A stretch of 64,000 nucleotides of DNA. It comes from Clostridiales bacterium. GTDB lineage: Bacteria; Bacillota; Clostridia; Lachnospirales; Lachnospiraceae. The translations under genes and the position numbers were made by a program. Location of the stretch: the NCBI GenBank assembly GCA_012839295.1, contig DUNO01000055.1, positions 22,356 through 86,355 of the forward strand, in the 5' to 3' direction. Positions 26,228 to 35,788 of this stretch are shown here, one piece after another (the first letter of the stretch is position 1; each line of letters begins with the position of its first letter). The notes beneath the pieces are model-generated. The model saw nothing but the letters and a program-made list of their open reading frames with translations, searched no databases and had not been told where the DNA came from.

Positions 26228-27439
26228 ATGGACATGTACATAGCCAGACAGGCTATATTTAACAGTTCATTGAAGGTATATGGGTATGAGCTGTTGTTTC
26301 GCGGAGAAATACAATCCGCCGGATATGACGGAGTATCCTCAGTTCAGGCTTCAGCGTCTGTATTGGGAGGTTTGTTTGAGAGCGGCATTAACCAGATTGT
26401 AGATAATAAGGTAGCATTTATAAACTTTGACAATGAACTGCTTCAATCGGATGTGGTCGAATTGATTGATCCGCAGAGATTAATTGTGGAGGTTTTGGAA
26501 AATGTCCCTGTTGACGGAAATTTAATACAAAGGATTATCAGTTTAAGGGAAAAGGGCTATAAAATCGCACTTGACGATCTGGAGGAGAGCAGCAGTACAT
26601 ACCAGCTCATACCCTATGCGGATATCATCAAATATGATATTATTATAACTCCCCTCGATCAGATAGAGGCGGATGTAAAAAGGATGCTTATCCAAAGAAA
26701 GATTTTATTGGCAGAGAAAATAGAAACGGAGGAGGAGTTTAAAAAAGCGAAGGATATGGGCTTTCATTTATTTCAGGGCTTCTTTTTCAGCAAACCCTGC
26801 CTTATAACGGAGTCCTCATCCCATACAACCGTTAAATCCCAATATACAAGAATAATAGCAGAGCTTAGGAAGGAGGAGCCTTCCTTTGAGGTGCTCGCTG
26901 AAATTATTGAAAAGGATGCCACACTGGCTTACAGGCTGGTCAGGCTGTCCAGCACAAGGTCAGGAAAAGAACGGATCTATTCCATCAGGCATGCCCTGAC
27001 CTACATGGGGCTTAAGGAAATAGAGCGGTGGATTAATGTATTGATGCTGCGGGACCTGAACAATTCCAAGCCGGATGAGCTGATGAGGGTTTCCCTGATA
27101 AGAGCAAAATTTGCTGAGCTGACAGCGTTGCACAGTAAATTAAGGGTCTTGAAATATGAGGCCTTTATCATGGGGTTATTTTCAACCATTGATGCCATGA
27201 TAAACCGGTCTATGGAAGAGGCTTTAAAGAATGTAGCATTACCGGAGGTGATAACAGAGGCTCTGGTGAAGGGCAAGGGTGCGCTGTATCCGGTCTACAG
27301 GCTGGTCATCGCATACGAAAAAGGGGACTGGGCAGAGACGGAGAAGCTTACCGGAATGCTAAAGCTTAAGGAAAATTTGGTTTCTAATGACTATCTGCAG
27401 GCGATAAAATGGGCTAAGGAAATGATGGATACCTTTTAA
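26228..27439 (+). CDS. Degenerate EAL plus HDOD protein (YuxH-like)
   Basis: 403 residues. The EAL-like half (1-200) begins YIARQAIFNSSLKVYGYELLFRG; the catalytic motifs are altered: EVLENV, ALDDLEE in place of DDFG, and AEKIET in place of AEGVE. Hydrolysis of c-di-GMP is therefore unlikely, though binding may remain. The HDOD half (200-403; EVLAEIIEKDATLAYRLVRL) is a regulatory helix bundle. Such proteins act as effectors in chemotaxis/motility signalling. It lies 140 bp after the cyclase and is followed by a terminator. Confidence 0.85.
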   Translation: MDMYIARQAIFNSSLKVYGYELLFRGEIQSAGYDGVSSVQASASVLGGLFESGINQIVDNKVAFINFDNELLQSDVVELIDPQRLIVEVLENVPVDGNLIQRIISLREKGYKIALDDLEESSSTYQLIPYADIIKYDIIITPLDQIEADVKRMLIQRKILLAEKIETEEEFKKAKDMGFHLFQGFFFSKPCLITESSSHTTVKSQYTRIIAELRKEEPSFEVLAEIIEKDATLAYRLVRLSSTRSGKERIYSIRHALTYMGLKEIERWINVLMLRDLNNSKPDELMRVSLIRAKFAELTALHSKLRVLKYEAFIMGLFSTIDAMINRSMEEALKNVALPEVITEALVKGKGALYPVYRLVIAYEKGDWAETEKLTGMLKLKENLVSNDYLQAIKWAKEMMDTF

Positions 27440-27448
27440 CAATGAAGC

Positions 27449-27486
27449 AAGGGACATGAGGGCTGGACAGCTTTCGTGTCCTTTCT
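27449..27486 (+). terminator. Terminator after the EAL-HDOD gene
   Basis: AAGGGACATGAGGGCT (27449-27464) pairs with AGCTTTCGTGTCCTTT (27469-27484) using G:U pairs, then TTCTT. Confidence 0.55.
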
Positions 27487-27576
27487 TAATAGAATATAGA
27501 AAAATCCAAACTTAAAATAGAATGGGGAATACTTATAACCTGCTTGGAAACAATAATCCTTGGAGGTGTTTAAATT

Positions 27577-28350
27577 ATGGTATCACGTAAATCGGTCATA
27601 ACTTTCGGTATAGTCGCAATCCCTATTGGGATGTATACAACCACACAGGATAATGACATCCATTTCAACCAGCTGCATAAGGAGGATAATAGCCGCATCC
27701 GCTACAAGAAGACCTGCGCCCACTGCGGCAAGGAGATTAATGCAGGGGACATTGTAAAGGGCTTCGAGTATGATAAGGACAAATATGTGGTCGTTACGGA
27801 GGAAGAGATTGAAAAGATAAAGACAGAAAAAGAAAAATCCATACAAATATTACATTTTGCGCAGTTGAACCAGATTTCCCCGGTCTACTACGAGAAGACC
27901 TATCAGGCCACCCCCGAGGCAGGAGGGGAAAAGGCCTTTGAGCTGTTGCGCTCCGCACTGATGGCCGAGCAGAAGATAGCCATAGGCAAAACGGTCATGG
28001 GAACAAAGGATACGCTGATGGCAATCATCCCACGGGAGGAAGGCATCCTCATTTCTACGATGTTCTATGCGGAGGACATCAAGGAATTCCAGAAGCAGTA
28101 TACGAAGCCGGAGGTATCGGAGCAGGAGCTGAATATGGCAAAAACGCTGATCAATTCCATGGATACGCCCTTTGATCCCTCGAAATATAAGGATGAATAC
28201 CAGACGAGGCTCCGTGAGCTCATCGAGACGAAGATATCCGGCAAAGAGGTTGTGGCTACGGAGCCTGAGAATGAGGGCAAGGTCATTGACCTTATGGAAG
28301 CTCTGAAAGCCAGCGTAGAAAAAGCAAAAAGAGATAAGGAAACGGCGTGA
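27577..28350 (+). CDS. ku: Ku DNA-end-binding protein
   Basis: 257 residues, full bacterial length. SVITFGIVAIPIGMYT and HFNQLHKEDNSRIRYKKTCAHCGKE match bacterial Ku; residues 55-200 form the ring core and the C-terminal Lys/Glu-rich tail (VEKAKRDKETA) binds LigD and DNA. It dimerises on double-strand breaks and recruits LigD for end joining. GGAGGTG precedes the ATG. The gene overlaps ligD through its TGA. Confidence 0.95.
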   Translation: MVSRKSVITFGIVAIPIGMYTTTQDNDIHFNQLHKEDNSRIRYKKTCAHCGKEINAGDIVKGFEYDKDKYVVVTEEEIEKIKTEKEKSIQILHFAQLNQISPVYYEKTYQATPEAGGEKAFELLRSALMAEQKIAIGKTVMGTKDTLMAIIPREEGILISTMFYAEDIKEFQKQYTKPEVSEQELNMAKTLINSMDTPFDPSKYKDEYQTRLRELIETKISGKEVVATEPENEGKVIDLMEALKASVEKAKRDKETA

Positions 28351-30800
28351 TGGCAGGAAGCTTAAATGAATATAACGGGAAAAGAAATTTTGAAAGGACA
28401 CTGGAGCCTGAGGGCAACAGGGCAGATTCTGAAGAAGGGCTTAAGTTTGTGGTCCAGCACCATAGGGCCAGCAGGAACCATTACGATTTGCGGCTGGAAT
28501 GGGATGGAGTTCTTTTGAGCTGGGCGGTGCCCAAGGGACCCTCCTATGATACCCATGATAAGAGGCTCGCAGTGCAGGTGGAGGACCACCCACTGGAATA
28601 CAGGAATTTTGAAGGGACAATCCCCAAAGGGGAATACGGCGGCGGAGTGGTCATGCTCTGGGATGAAGGATTTTGGGAGCCTTATGGAAATGTGGAGGAA
28701 GGGCTTCGCAAGGGGGAATTGAAGTTTCTCCTGAAGGGAAGACGGCTTAAGGGAAAATGGGCCATGGTCCGGTGGAATGCAAAATCCGGTGAAAAGAAGG
28801 AAAACTGGCTGCTGCTAAAGGAAAAGGATGAGTATGTCCAGGGGAACGACGGGATATCGGAATTTACCACCAGCATCAGGACCGGGCGCACTATGGCAGA
28901 AATCGAAGCGGGAGAAGGAGAAAAGATTACAAGGAATCCCTTTACCAGTGCCGAGGTGCAGCTGGCCAAATTAGTTAATGAGGTTCCTGAGGATGAGGAT
29001 TGGCTTTATGAGCTAAAATATGACGGTTACCGGATTCTGGCATATGTGGAAGGGAGCACTGTCCGGCTGGTGACCAGGAATGGAAATGATTATAGGAAAC
29101 GGTTTCAGGATATAGTATCATCCCTGCTTGACTGGGCCGACGGGAGGGCGATGGTCCTGGACGGCGAAATGGTGATTACGGACGCTGCGGGCAGGACGGA
29201 TTTTCAGGCGCTGCAAAATCATATGAAAAATCCGGGAACCGGGAATCTGACCTATATTGTCTTTGACCTCCTTGCCCTGGACGGAATCGACCTTAGGGAA
29301 CGTACCTTGGTTGAAAGGAAGGAAATGCTTGAGGCCTTGATGAAGGATGCCCCCAAAAACCTTTACTATAGCCGGTATGTCAGGGGAAACGGAAAGGAAA
29401 GCCTTGCGGCAGCCTGTGGATCAAGCCTGGAAGGGATTATCGGGAAAAGGGCGGATTCCGTCTACAGCGGAACCAGGGACGGCGACTGGATCAAGCTTAA
29501 ATGTGCGAAAAGGCAGGAATTCGTCATCGGGGGATATACGCTCTCCGACAAAAAAACAAGCGGTGTAAGCTCACTCCTCCTTGGCATCTATGAAGCAGGG
29601 GAGTTAGTCTATGCAGGACGTGCCGGTACCGGCATGAGCGAGGCTGACAGGAGTGACCTTGAGGAAAGGTTTAAGGACATAAGGCGGCCGGAGCCACCTT
29701 TTAAGCTTGCGCCGGAGCCCAGGGCGAAGGAAATGGTTACATGGCTTGAGCCCCTGTTGGTGGCAGAGGTCAAATTTGCCGAATGGACGAAGGAGAACCT
29801 GCTAAGGCAGGCAAGCTTTCAGGGCCTGCGGGAGGACAAGGATCCAAAGGATATAAAAAGGGAAAAGGCGGAGGAAGTACAGCCCCAGGCATCTGCGGAA
29901 GGAGTGGAAGAAAAAGTGGAGAAAGCAGTGGAAGCAAATAAAAACAGCATTATTATCGGAGGCATAAAAATCACCAACCCGGACAAGGTAATGTTTGATG
30001 AGCCGGCAATCACAAAAGCAGACGTTGTCCGGTATTATGAAACGGTTTCGGAGCGCATGCTGCCCTATGTAAGCAACAGGGTAATCAGCATTGTGCGCTG
30101 CCCTAAGGGAATATCGCAAACCTGCTTTTATAAGAAGCATCCCGGACCGGATAACAAAGGAATCGTTACAATACCTATTACAAACAGTGACGGGGAGACG
30201 GAAGAATACTTCTATATTGAGGATGTATCCGGGCTCATATCCGAGGTACAGATGGGGACACTGGAATTCCATACCTGGGGAAGCCGTGTTGAACAGCTTG
30301 AGAAGCCTGACATCATGGTATTTGATCTGGATCCGGATGAAGGGATGGAGCTAAGCCGGGTGCGCCAGGGTGTATTGGATATCAAAGGCATTCTCGCCGA
30401 GCTTTCATTGGATTCCTATCTGAAAACCAGCGGCGGTAAAGGGTACCATATAGTAGTCCCACTAAAGCCGGTGGCGGAATGGGATACCTTCCACGACTTT
30501 GCGAAGCGTGTCGCGGAGGTTATGGAGCAGAAGTGGCCGGACCGTTACACCAGCAACGTCAGGAAGGCTAAGCGTAAGGGAAGGATTTTCATCGACTGGA
30601 TCAGGAACGGCAGGGGAGCCACGAGCATTGCCCCCTACTCCATCAGGGCAAGAAGCGGTGCAAAGGTATCCATGCCCATCACCTGGGAGGAGCTTGACAC
30701 AGTCGCTCCCGACGGTATCAATATGGCGGAGGCCATCATAAGGATCAGCGGCAATGACCCCTGGAAGGATTTTTTCCAGAACGGTCAGATGCTTAAATAA
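28350..30800 (+). CDS. ligD: ATP-dependent DNA ligase LigD (phosphoesterase-ligase-polymerase)
   Basis: 816 residues from ATG 28350, overlapping the Ku stop (TGATG). Domains in the order phosphoesterase (about 20-165; HHRASRNHYDLRLEWDG), ligase (about 200-515; lysine in YELKYDGYRI near residue 223, DGEMV and KLKCAKRQ), linker rich in Glu/Lys, and polymerase/primase (about 545-816; FDLDPDEG catalytic Asps, TSGGKGYHIVVPL). The order matches Pseudomonas LigD, not the mycobacterial one. It trims, fills and seals breaks with Ku. No spore gene lies nearby to link it to dormancy. Confidence 0.95.
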   Translation: MAGSLNEYNGKRNFERTLEPEGNRADSEEGLKFVVQHHRASRNHYDLRLEWDGVLLSWAVPKGPSYDTHDKRLAVQVEDHPLEYRNFEGTIPKGEYGGGVVMLWDEGFWEPYGNVEEGLRKGELKFLLKGRRLKGKWAMVRWNAKSGEKKENWLLLKEKDEYVQGNDGISEFTTSIRTGRTMAEIEAGEGEKITRNPFTSAEVQLAKLVNEVPEDEDWLYELKYDGYRILAYVEGSTVRLVTRNGNDYRKRFQDIVSSLLDWADGRAMVLDGEMVITDAAGRTDFQALQNHMKNPGTGNLTYIVFDLLALDGIDLRERTLVERKEMLEALMKDAPKNLYYSRYVRGNGKESLAAACGSSLEGIIGKRADSVYSGTRDGDWIKLKCAKRQEFVIGGYTLSDKKTSGVSSLLLGIYEAGELVYAGRAGTGMSEADRSDLEERFKDIRRPEPPFKLAPEPRAKEMVTWLEPLLVAEVKFAEWTKENLLRQASFQGLREDKDPKDIKREKAEEVQPQASAEGVEEKVEKAVEANKNSIIIGGIKITNPDKVMFDEPAITKADVVRYYETVSERMLPYVSNRVISIVRCPKGISQTCFYKKHPGPDNKGIVTIPITNSDGETEEYFYIEDVSGLISEVQMGTLEFHTWGSRVEQLEKPDIMVFDLDPDEGMELSRVRQGVLDIKGILAELSLDSYLKTSGGKGYHIVVPLKPVAEWDTFHDFAKRVAEVMEQKWPDRYTSNVRKAKRKGRIFIDWIRNGRGATSIAPYSIRARSGAKVSMPITWEELDTVAPDGINMAEAIIRISGNDPWKDFFQNGQMLK

Positions 30801-30892
30801 TAAGACGGGCAAAAAGACACAATTATATATTCAATATATACAAATAAAAGCGTGATATATTCTAATAATTGCATCAAATGCACAAGAATATA

Positions 30893-30921
30893 TTGACAAA
30901 TTGTGAATTTTATGATAATAT
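30893..30921 (+). promoter_or_regulatory. Consensus sigma-A promoter of glgCD
   Basis: TTGACA (30893-30898), 17-base spacer, TAATAT (30916-30921). It implies a leader of about 215 bases before glgC. Confidence 0.8.
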
Positions 30922-31141
30922 TCAACCATAAGAATTAATTCTAATCCACTTGTAATCAAAAATTCATTCTGATTGAGGTTTAAAAACAGGGTGTGCATTG
31001 CGGTGGATTTTTTTGTCCTCAAAAAGGGGGTTTTGTGCCGGCCGGCATCCCAAAAAGCATAGCATCCGGTTTATTGTGCCCGCAATGAGCATGGTTGTTA
31101 TAGAATCCAAGCACATATCTCAAAAGGAAGGAAGTTAAAGC
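30922..31141 (+). other. Long 5' leader of glgCD
   Basis: About 215 bases between the promoter and glgC. It contains a CCGGCCGGCATCC palindromic patch and a purine-rich ribosome site (AAAGGAAGGAAG). No known riboswitch pattern recognised. Confidence 0.4.
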
Positions 31142-32290
31142 ATGAAGACAGAAATAGTAGCAATGATTCTTGCCGGCGGACAGGGAACCCGGTTAGGGAA
31201 GCTGACTCGTGAAACAGCCAAACCAGCAGTACCCTTTGGGGGTAGATACCGTATTATTGACTTTACGTTGAGCAATTGTACAAACTCCGGTATCTACAAC
31301 GTAGGTGTAGTAACCCAATACCAGCCCCTGGAGCTGAATGAGCACATCGGAAATGGGGCAGCCTGGGGGTTGGATCGCCGTAATTCGGGAGTTAAGATCC
31401 TGCAGCCTTATTCCAGCGCGGACGGTGAGAAATGGTTCCGCGGGACAGCCAATGCGATTTACCAGAACCTGGCCTATATTGACTCCCAAAACCCGGAATA
31501 TGTATTAATTTTATCAGGGGACCATATCTATAAGATGGACTATATGGAGATGCTTGAATTCCACAAGGAGCGCAATCCCGCATTAACCGTGGCAGTTATT
31601 CCGGTTCCCATTGAGGAGGCATCCCGCTTCGGTATTATGAATACGGATTCCACTATGAGGGTAATCGAATTTGAAGAGAAGCCGAAGGAACCGAAAAATA
31701 ACCTTGCATCCATGGGAATCTACATATTCAACTGGCCCATACTCCGGCGTTACCTGGTCGAGGATCAGGCGAAGGCCCGCCAGCTGGAGGACTTCGGAAA
31801 GCATGTCATTCCTTCCTTCTTGAAAAATGGGGAAAATATTTTCGCCTACTCCTTTGATAATTACTGGAAGGATGTCGGTACCATTGAAAGCTTGTGGGAA
31901 GCGAATATGGATTTCATTAACCCCAGGCATGAGCTTAATATCCGCGACCAGTCCTGGAGGATTTATACAAAAACCATTGCGCTGCCGCCCCAGTTCATTA
32001 CCCGGAAGGCGAAGGTAAAATACTCCATGCTTGTGGATGGATGCTATATTGCCGGGGAAGTCTATCACTCCATTCTTTCTAAGGATGTAAAGGTAGGAGA
32101 AGGAAGCAAGGTCACCAATTCCATCGTGATGGCAGGTGCGACCATTGGAAAAAATGTTGAGGTTGCCTATGCAATTATCGGGGAAAATGCCCATATCGCG
32201 GACAATGCGCAGGTGATTGGAACTCCGGATTCTATTGAAGTAGTTGGTTATTCTGAGGTGATTGGAGGATTAAAAGATGAAGAGGCATAA
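31142..32290 (+). CDS. glgC: Glucose-1-phosphate adenylyltransferase, catalytic subunit
   Basis: 382 residues. It makes ADP-glucose from glucose-1-phosphate and ATP for glycogen synthesis. The nucleotide site [25 protein letters not shown] (parts [10 protein letters not shown] and KPAVPFGG), the [11 protein letters not shown] motif, [11 protein letters not shown] and SMGIYIF are intact. The C-terminal left-handed beta-helix spans about 285-382. It overlaps glgD by 14 bp. Confidence 0.96.
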   Translation: MKTEIVAMILAGGQGTRLGKLTRETAKPAVPFGGRYRIIDFTLSNCTNSGIYNVGVVTQYQPLELNEHIGNGAAWGLDRRNSGVKILQPYSSADGEKWFRGTANAIYQNLAYIDSQNPEYVLILSGDHIYKMDYMEMLEFHKERNPALTVAVIPVPIEEASRFGIMNTDSTMRVIEFEEKPKEPKNNLASMGIYIFNWPILRRYLVEDQAKARQLEDFGKHVIPSFLKNGENIFAYSFDNYWKDVGTIESLWEANMDFINPRHELNIRDQSWRIYTKTIALPPQFITRKAKVKYSMLVDGCYIAGEVYHSILSKDVKVGEGSKVTNSIVMAGATIGKNVEVAYAIIGENAHIADNAQVIGTPDSIEVVGYSEVIGGLKDEEA

Positions 32291-33428
32291 GCTTTGCGCA
32301 ATATTAAACCTAAGTAAAAATTTTGAGGAATTAAAACCACTTAATAAAAATCGGCCGGTAGCGGCACTGCCCTTTGGATGCCGTTACTGTATCATAGATT
32401 TTATGTTATCCAGCATCAGCCATGCAGGAATTGATTCCGTAGCCCTCTTCATCGAAAAGAGCGGCCGGTCTATTTATGACCATATCCGTAGTGCGCGGGA
32501 ATGGGATATGGATTCTGCTATTACGGGAGGCACCTTTACCTTTTCGCAGCAGCGCTGGAAGCACCGCCATTTCATGGAGAACAACCATGGACAGGACTAC
32601 TATGGGGATCACCGCCTATTTATGAAAAAATCAAGGGCAGGGTATGTTGTGGTTATGAGCGGGGAATATGTATTGAACCTGGATATTGATGCGGTGGTAC
32701 AGCATCACTTTACGACTCCGGCGGATATAACCGTTGTTTACCAGAATGTCCCGGCGGAGCAGTTTGGTAAGAAGGCTCATTTGAAGTTCCTGGAAATAGA
32801 TGAAAAGGGCGTGGCGACTAATTTAAAGGAGGCGGCGCCGGAAGATAAAAAGCTGGCCATGAATACGGAGATCTACATACTCAAAATAGATACCCTGAAT
32901 GAAATTATGGACCGTGCCAATGCAGACGGCGTATATGCGGATGTGGGAGAGGTTTTGACGGCCTATTTGCCTATGTACCATGTCAATGCATTTGAATACA
33001 CCGGATATCTGGCGGGAATTGATTCTGTTGATGCCTATTATGACCGCAACATGGAGATGCTGGAGGAAGCCCATTTTAATTCATTGTTCCATAGCAGCAA
33101 GCCTGTAATCACCCGTAGCAAAAACGGTGCCCCGACCTTCTATGCGGAGGAAAGTGAGGTAAGGGAAGCCCAGTGTGCAACAGGCTGTGAGATCTACGGC
33201 AAGGTATACCATTCCCTTTTGTTCCGTGATGTGGTGGTGGAACAGGATGCAGCCGTTGAAAATTCCATCATTTTCGCAGGCGGCAAAATCGGCCGGGGAG
33301 CAAAGCTGGACTATGTTATTTTAGATAAGGCTGTAACAGTGGATGAGGGCGTAGAGCTATGCGGAACAAGGGACGCAATTCTTGTAGTGCCGAAGAACAC
33401 CCATGTTACCAAAGAGTGGAGACCATGA
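32277..33428 (+). CDS. glgD: ADP-glucose pyrophosphorylase regulatory subunit
   Basis: 383 residues, paralogue of GlgC. The N-terminal nucleotide loop has decayed ([25 protein letters not shown] in place of the GGQGTRLG loop; parts shown), as is typical of GlgD, so it is not catalytic itself but stimulates GlgC in Firmicutes. [11 protein letters not shown] replaces SGDHIYKMD. The beta-helix C-terminus ([12 protein letters not shown]) is kept. Confidence 0.93.
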   Translation: MKRHKLCAILNLSKNFEELKPLNKNRPVAALPFGCRYCIIDFMLSSISHAGIDSVALFIEKSGRSIYDHIRSAREWDMDSAITGGTFTFSQQRWKHRHFMENNHGQDYYGDHRLFMKKSRAGYVVVMSGEYVLNLDIDAVVQHHFTTPADITVVYQNVPAEQFGKKAHLKFLEIDEKGVATNLKEAAPEDKKLAMNTEIYILKIDTLNEIMDRANADGVYADVGEVLTAYLPMYHVNAFEYTGYLAGIDSVDAYYDRNMEMLEEAHFNSLFHSSKPVITRSKNGAPTFYAEESEVREAQCATGCEIYGKVYHSLLFRDVVVEQDAAVENSIIFAGGKIGRGAKLDYVILDKAVTVDEGVELCGTRDAILVVPKNTHVTKEWRP

Positions 33429-33514
33429 GGGACAATAAAATAGGACTTATAATATAAAAAAGATAGTACTCATAAAAATAATATGCTATAATAATATCAT
33501 TAAAAGCAAAGGGC

Positions 33515-33817
33515 GTGTTTCATTTGAGCGATAATGAATTATTATTGGCATTATCTGATATGCAGGATAAGAAATTGAGCGCAGGATTAGAGCCGATAAA
33601 AAAAGATATCCATGAGTTAAAAAATGAGGTGCAGAAAATAAATATTATTTTAGAAAATGAAATCAGGCCGGATATAAAACTTTTAGCAGAGAACTATCTT
33701 CCGTCTGCGGTTCGTTATGAAAAAAATAATACAGAGCATGAGGCTATCAAAAATGATGTTGGGCTTTTAAAGCAGATAGTTACCGAACATAGTGAGAAGC
33801 TACAGAAAATTTCATAG
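33515..33817 (+). CDS. Small coiled-coil protein of unknown function
   Basis: 100 residues with a GTG start and a weak ribosome site. Heptad-like helices run through almost the whole length (LEPIKKDIHELKNEVQKINIIL; parts), ending ...VTEHSEKLQ. Such small coiled-coil proteins are common in Lachnospiraceae but their role is unknown. It stands alone, followed by a terminator. Confidence 0.55.
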   Translation: MFHLSDNELLLALSDMQDKKLSAGLEPIKKDIHELKNEVQKINIILENEIRPDIKLLAENYLPSAVRYEKNNTEHEAIKNDVGLLKQIVTEHSEKLQKIS

Positions 33818-33884
33818 GTCTATCTGGATTATGGTTAGATAAATGGTTAATGATTCTCTATATATGGATTGAAAGATTGTGGTT

Positions 33885-33922
33885 GACAACTGGGAAACAG
33901 CAAATTTCCCAGTTGTTTCTAT
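33885..33922 (+). terminator. Hairpin terminator
   Basis: ACAACTGGGAAA (33886-33897) pairs with TTTCCCAGTTGT (33905-33916), then TTCT. It can serve the coiled-coil gene and, from the other side, the TetR gene. Confidence 0.7.
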
Positions 33923-33956
33923 GTCTGGAGATTTGAGGGATTGTTCCGCTCCAAAC

Positions 33957-34553
33957 TTATTTACCTGGTGCAATACCCTTAATCAGCAATTCTGTCCATT
34001 GTGCTGTATAGGGGAGGATCTTTTGGTAAATATGCGGGCTGGAGATACCTTCAACCAAGGCTTGGAAATAAAGCAAAAGAAATTCATCCGAATATTTCAA
34101 ATCAACCTTGCCTTCCTTACGCCCGCGATGAAATAGATCCAACAATGTGACATAGCTTTCCATAGAATATTGCTGGATCAACGAAGATAATCCCGCATCA
34201 TCCTTTCTGGTGCAAAAATCCATCAAAGCGAAATAGAATTGTTTGTTCACCTTATCCAAGTAATGGATTTTGTTCTGGCTTATGGCGATAAGGGTTTCTT
34301 CGAAAGGTTTATTTTCAGACATGATTTCCTGGGCTGATTCTCGTATTTCGTCCAAAAAATATTTAAAAACCTCACGGAGAAGATTGTCTTTATTCCCAAA
34401 ATATTTAAAAATTGATGTTTTACCCACATTGGCATGCCGCGCAATTTCATCCATGGTCAGGTTTTCTATACCGGCATCCTTACTGATCAAATTAAAGGTT
34501 GCTTCTAAAACCTGGGTTCTTTTCTCCTGCGTCCGTTTTTCATAACCGTTCAT
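33957..34553 (-). CDS. TetR-family repressor
   Basis: 198 residues. The N-terminal helix-turn-helix (about 10-55; LTMDEIARHANVGKTSIFKYFGNK in parts MDEIARHANVG and SIFKYFGNK) is typical of TetR. The ligand domain is unassigned. GGAG precedes the ATG. It is divergent from the ABC exporter operon and likely represses it through the palindrome at 34733-34752. Confidence 0.88.
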   Translation of the reverse strand: MNGYEKRTQEKRTQVLEATFNLISKDAGIENLTMDEIARHANVGKTSIFKYFGNKDNLLREVFKYFLDEIRESAQEIMSENKPFEETLIAISQNKIHYLDKVNKQFYFALMDFCTRKDDAGLSSLIQQYSMESYVTLLDLFHRGRKEGKVDLKYSDEFLLLYFQALVEGISSPHIYQKILPYTAQWTELLIKGIAPGK

Positions 34554-34688
34554 TTATAACTCCTGCTTTCTATCTATTATAATTAAAATGTCTATCAAGA
34601 ATTTAGTCCATATCTTTTGTTTCCTATATTATATAATAATAATTCTGAATTATCAAATGAATATTAGTTTAAAATTTGTATTTTTTAA

Positions 34689-34752
34689 TTGACTACGCCA
34701 ATAAAAAGTTATATAATCGGACGTATAAATGAACTTTGGTTTAAAACAAAGT
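34689..34752 (+). promoter_or_regulatory. ABC exporter promoter with candidate TetR operator
   Basis: TTGACT (34689-34694), 17-base spacer, TATAAT (34712-34717). Just downstream, 34733-34752 is a near-perfect palindrome: ACTTTGGTTT then AAAACAAAGT, with one mismatched pair. A repressor bound there would block transcription. Confidence 0.65.
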
Positions 34753-34883
34753 ATAAAAAGTGATAAAATGAACTATTTATCCTTGGATAATTCGGATTAT
34801 CGTCTGTGATTTTAAACTTTGCCTTAAACTGGAAAGCACGTTATAAAACTATTTCAAACTATTTTAGAAGGAGTTTTAGCGTA

Positions 34884-35765
34884 ATGGAAGAGATGATAAG
34901 GGTAAAAGGGCTACAGAAGAAGTTTGGTAAATTTAAGGCGTTGCATGATGTGACCTTCACGGTAAATGCCGGTGAGGTTGTTGGCTTTATTGGGCCAAAT
35001 GGCGCGGGGAAGTCAACAACGATCCGTACTTTACTGGGAATTATTGACCGTGATGGTGGTGAGGCAAAAATCTTTGGGAAGGATGTCTGGAAGGACAGCC
35101 TTGAGATCCATAAGCGGATTTCCTATGTTCCCGGGGACGTGGCTCTTTGGGGTGGATTAACAGGCGGTGAAATTATTGATCTATTTATCAAGCTGCACGG
35201 TGGGGGAGACAGGGAAAAGCGTGATTATCTGATCAAGCGTTTTGAATTGGATCCTAAGAAAAAATCTAAGAGCTATTCCAAGGGAAACCGTCAGAAGGTC
35301 GGCTTAATTGCAGCGTTGTCAGTTGACTCTGACCTGTATATTTTCGATGAACCGACTTCCGGCCTTGATCCCTTGATGGAAGCTGTTTTCCAGGATGAGG
35401 TTGAAAAAATCAAGCAGGCAGGGAAGGCGATCCTACTGTCCTCCCATATCCTGAGTGAGGTTGAACGTTTAGCAGATAAGGTGGTCATCATCCGTCAGGG
35501 AAAGGTTGTTGAGACTGGAACGCTGGATGAGCTGCGCCACTTAACCCGTTCCACAGTTACTTTGGTGACAGAGGGAAGCGTGGCAGGGATGGCGTCAGTA
35601 AACGGTGTCCATGATTTCAAACAAATAGGCAACCAGGCCATATTCTCTGCGGATAATAAATATATCAATGATATTTTATCCGAGGCGGTAAAATTAGATG
35701 TTAAAAAGTTTGAAGCTGTACCGCCGACACTTGAAGACTTGTTCATGCGTCATTATGAAGTCTAA
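34884..35765 (+). CDS. ABC transporter ATP-binding protein
   Basis: 293 residues from ATG 34884, with AGAAGGAG at 34866-34873; the longer frame lacks a site. Walker A GPNGAGKSTT, Q-loop YVPGDVALW, signature SKGNRQKV, Walker B YIFDEPTSGLDP and H-loop SSHIL are all intact. The C-terminal extension is of the drug/lipid exporter type. It powers the permease encoded next, probably exporting a toxic compound or lipid. Confidence 0.93.
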   Translation: MEEMIRVKGLQKKFGKFKALHDVTFTVNAGEVVGFIGPNGAGKSTTIRTLLGIIDRDGGEAKIFGKDVWKDSLEIHKRISYVPGDVALWGGLTGGEIIDLFIKLHGGGDREKRDYLIKRFELDPKKKSKSYSKGNRQKVGLIAALSVDSDLYIFDEPTSGLDPLMEAVFQDEVEKIKQAGKAILLSSHILSEVERLADKVVIIRQGKVVETGTLDELRHLTRSTVTLVTEGSVAGMASVNGVHDFKQIGNQAIFSADNKYINDILSEAVKLDVKKFEAVPPTLEDLFMRHYEV

Positions 35766-35788
35766 GGGCGGGAACGGAGGAAAATATT

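Noticed and set aside
27850..28401. 183-codon minus-strand frame over Ku
   Set aside because: Antisense shadow rich in Arg/Leu/His; Ku on the + strand is unambiguous.
31583..32194. 203-codon minus-strand frame over glgC
   Set aside because: Antisense shadow; GlgC motifs are fully conserved on the + strand.
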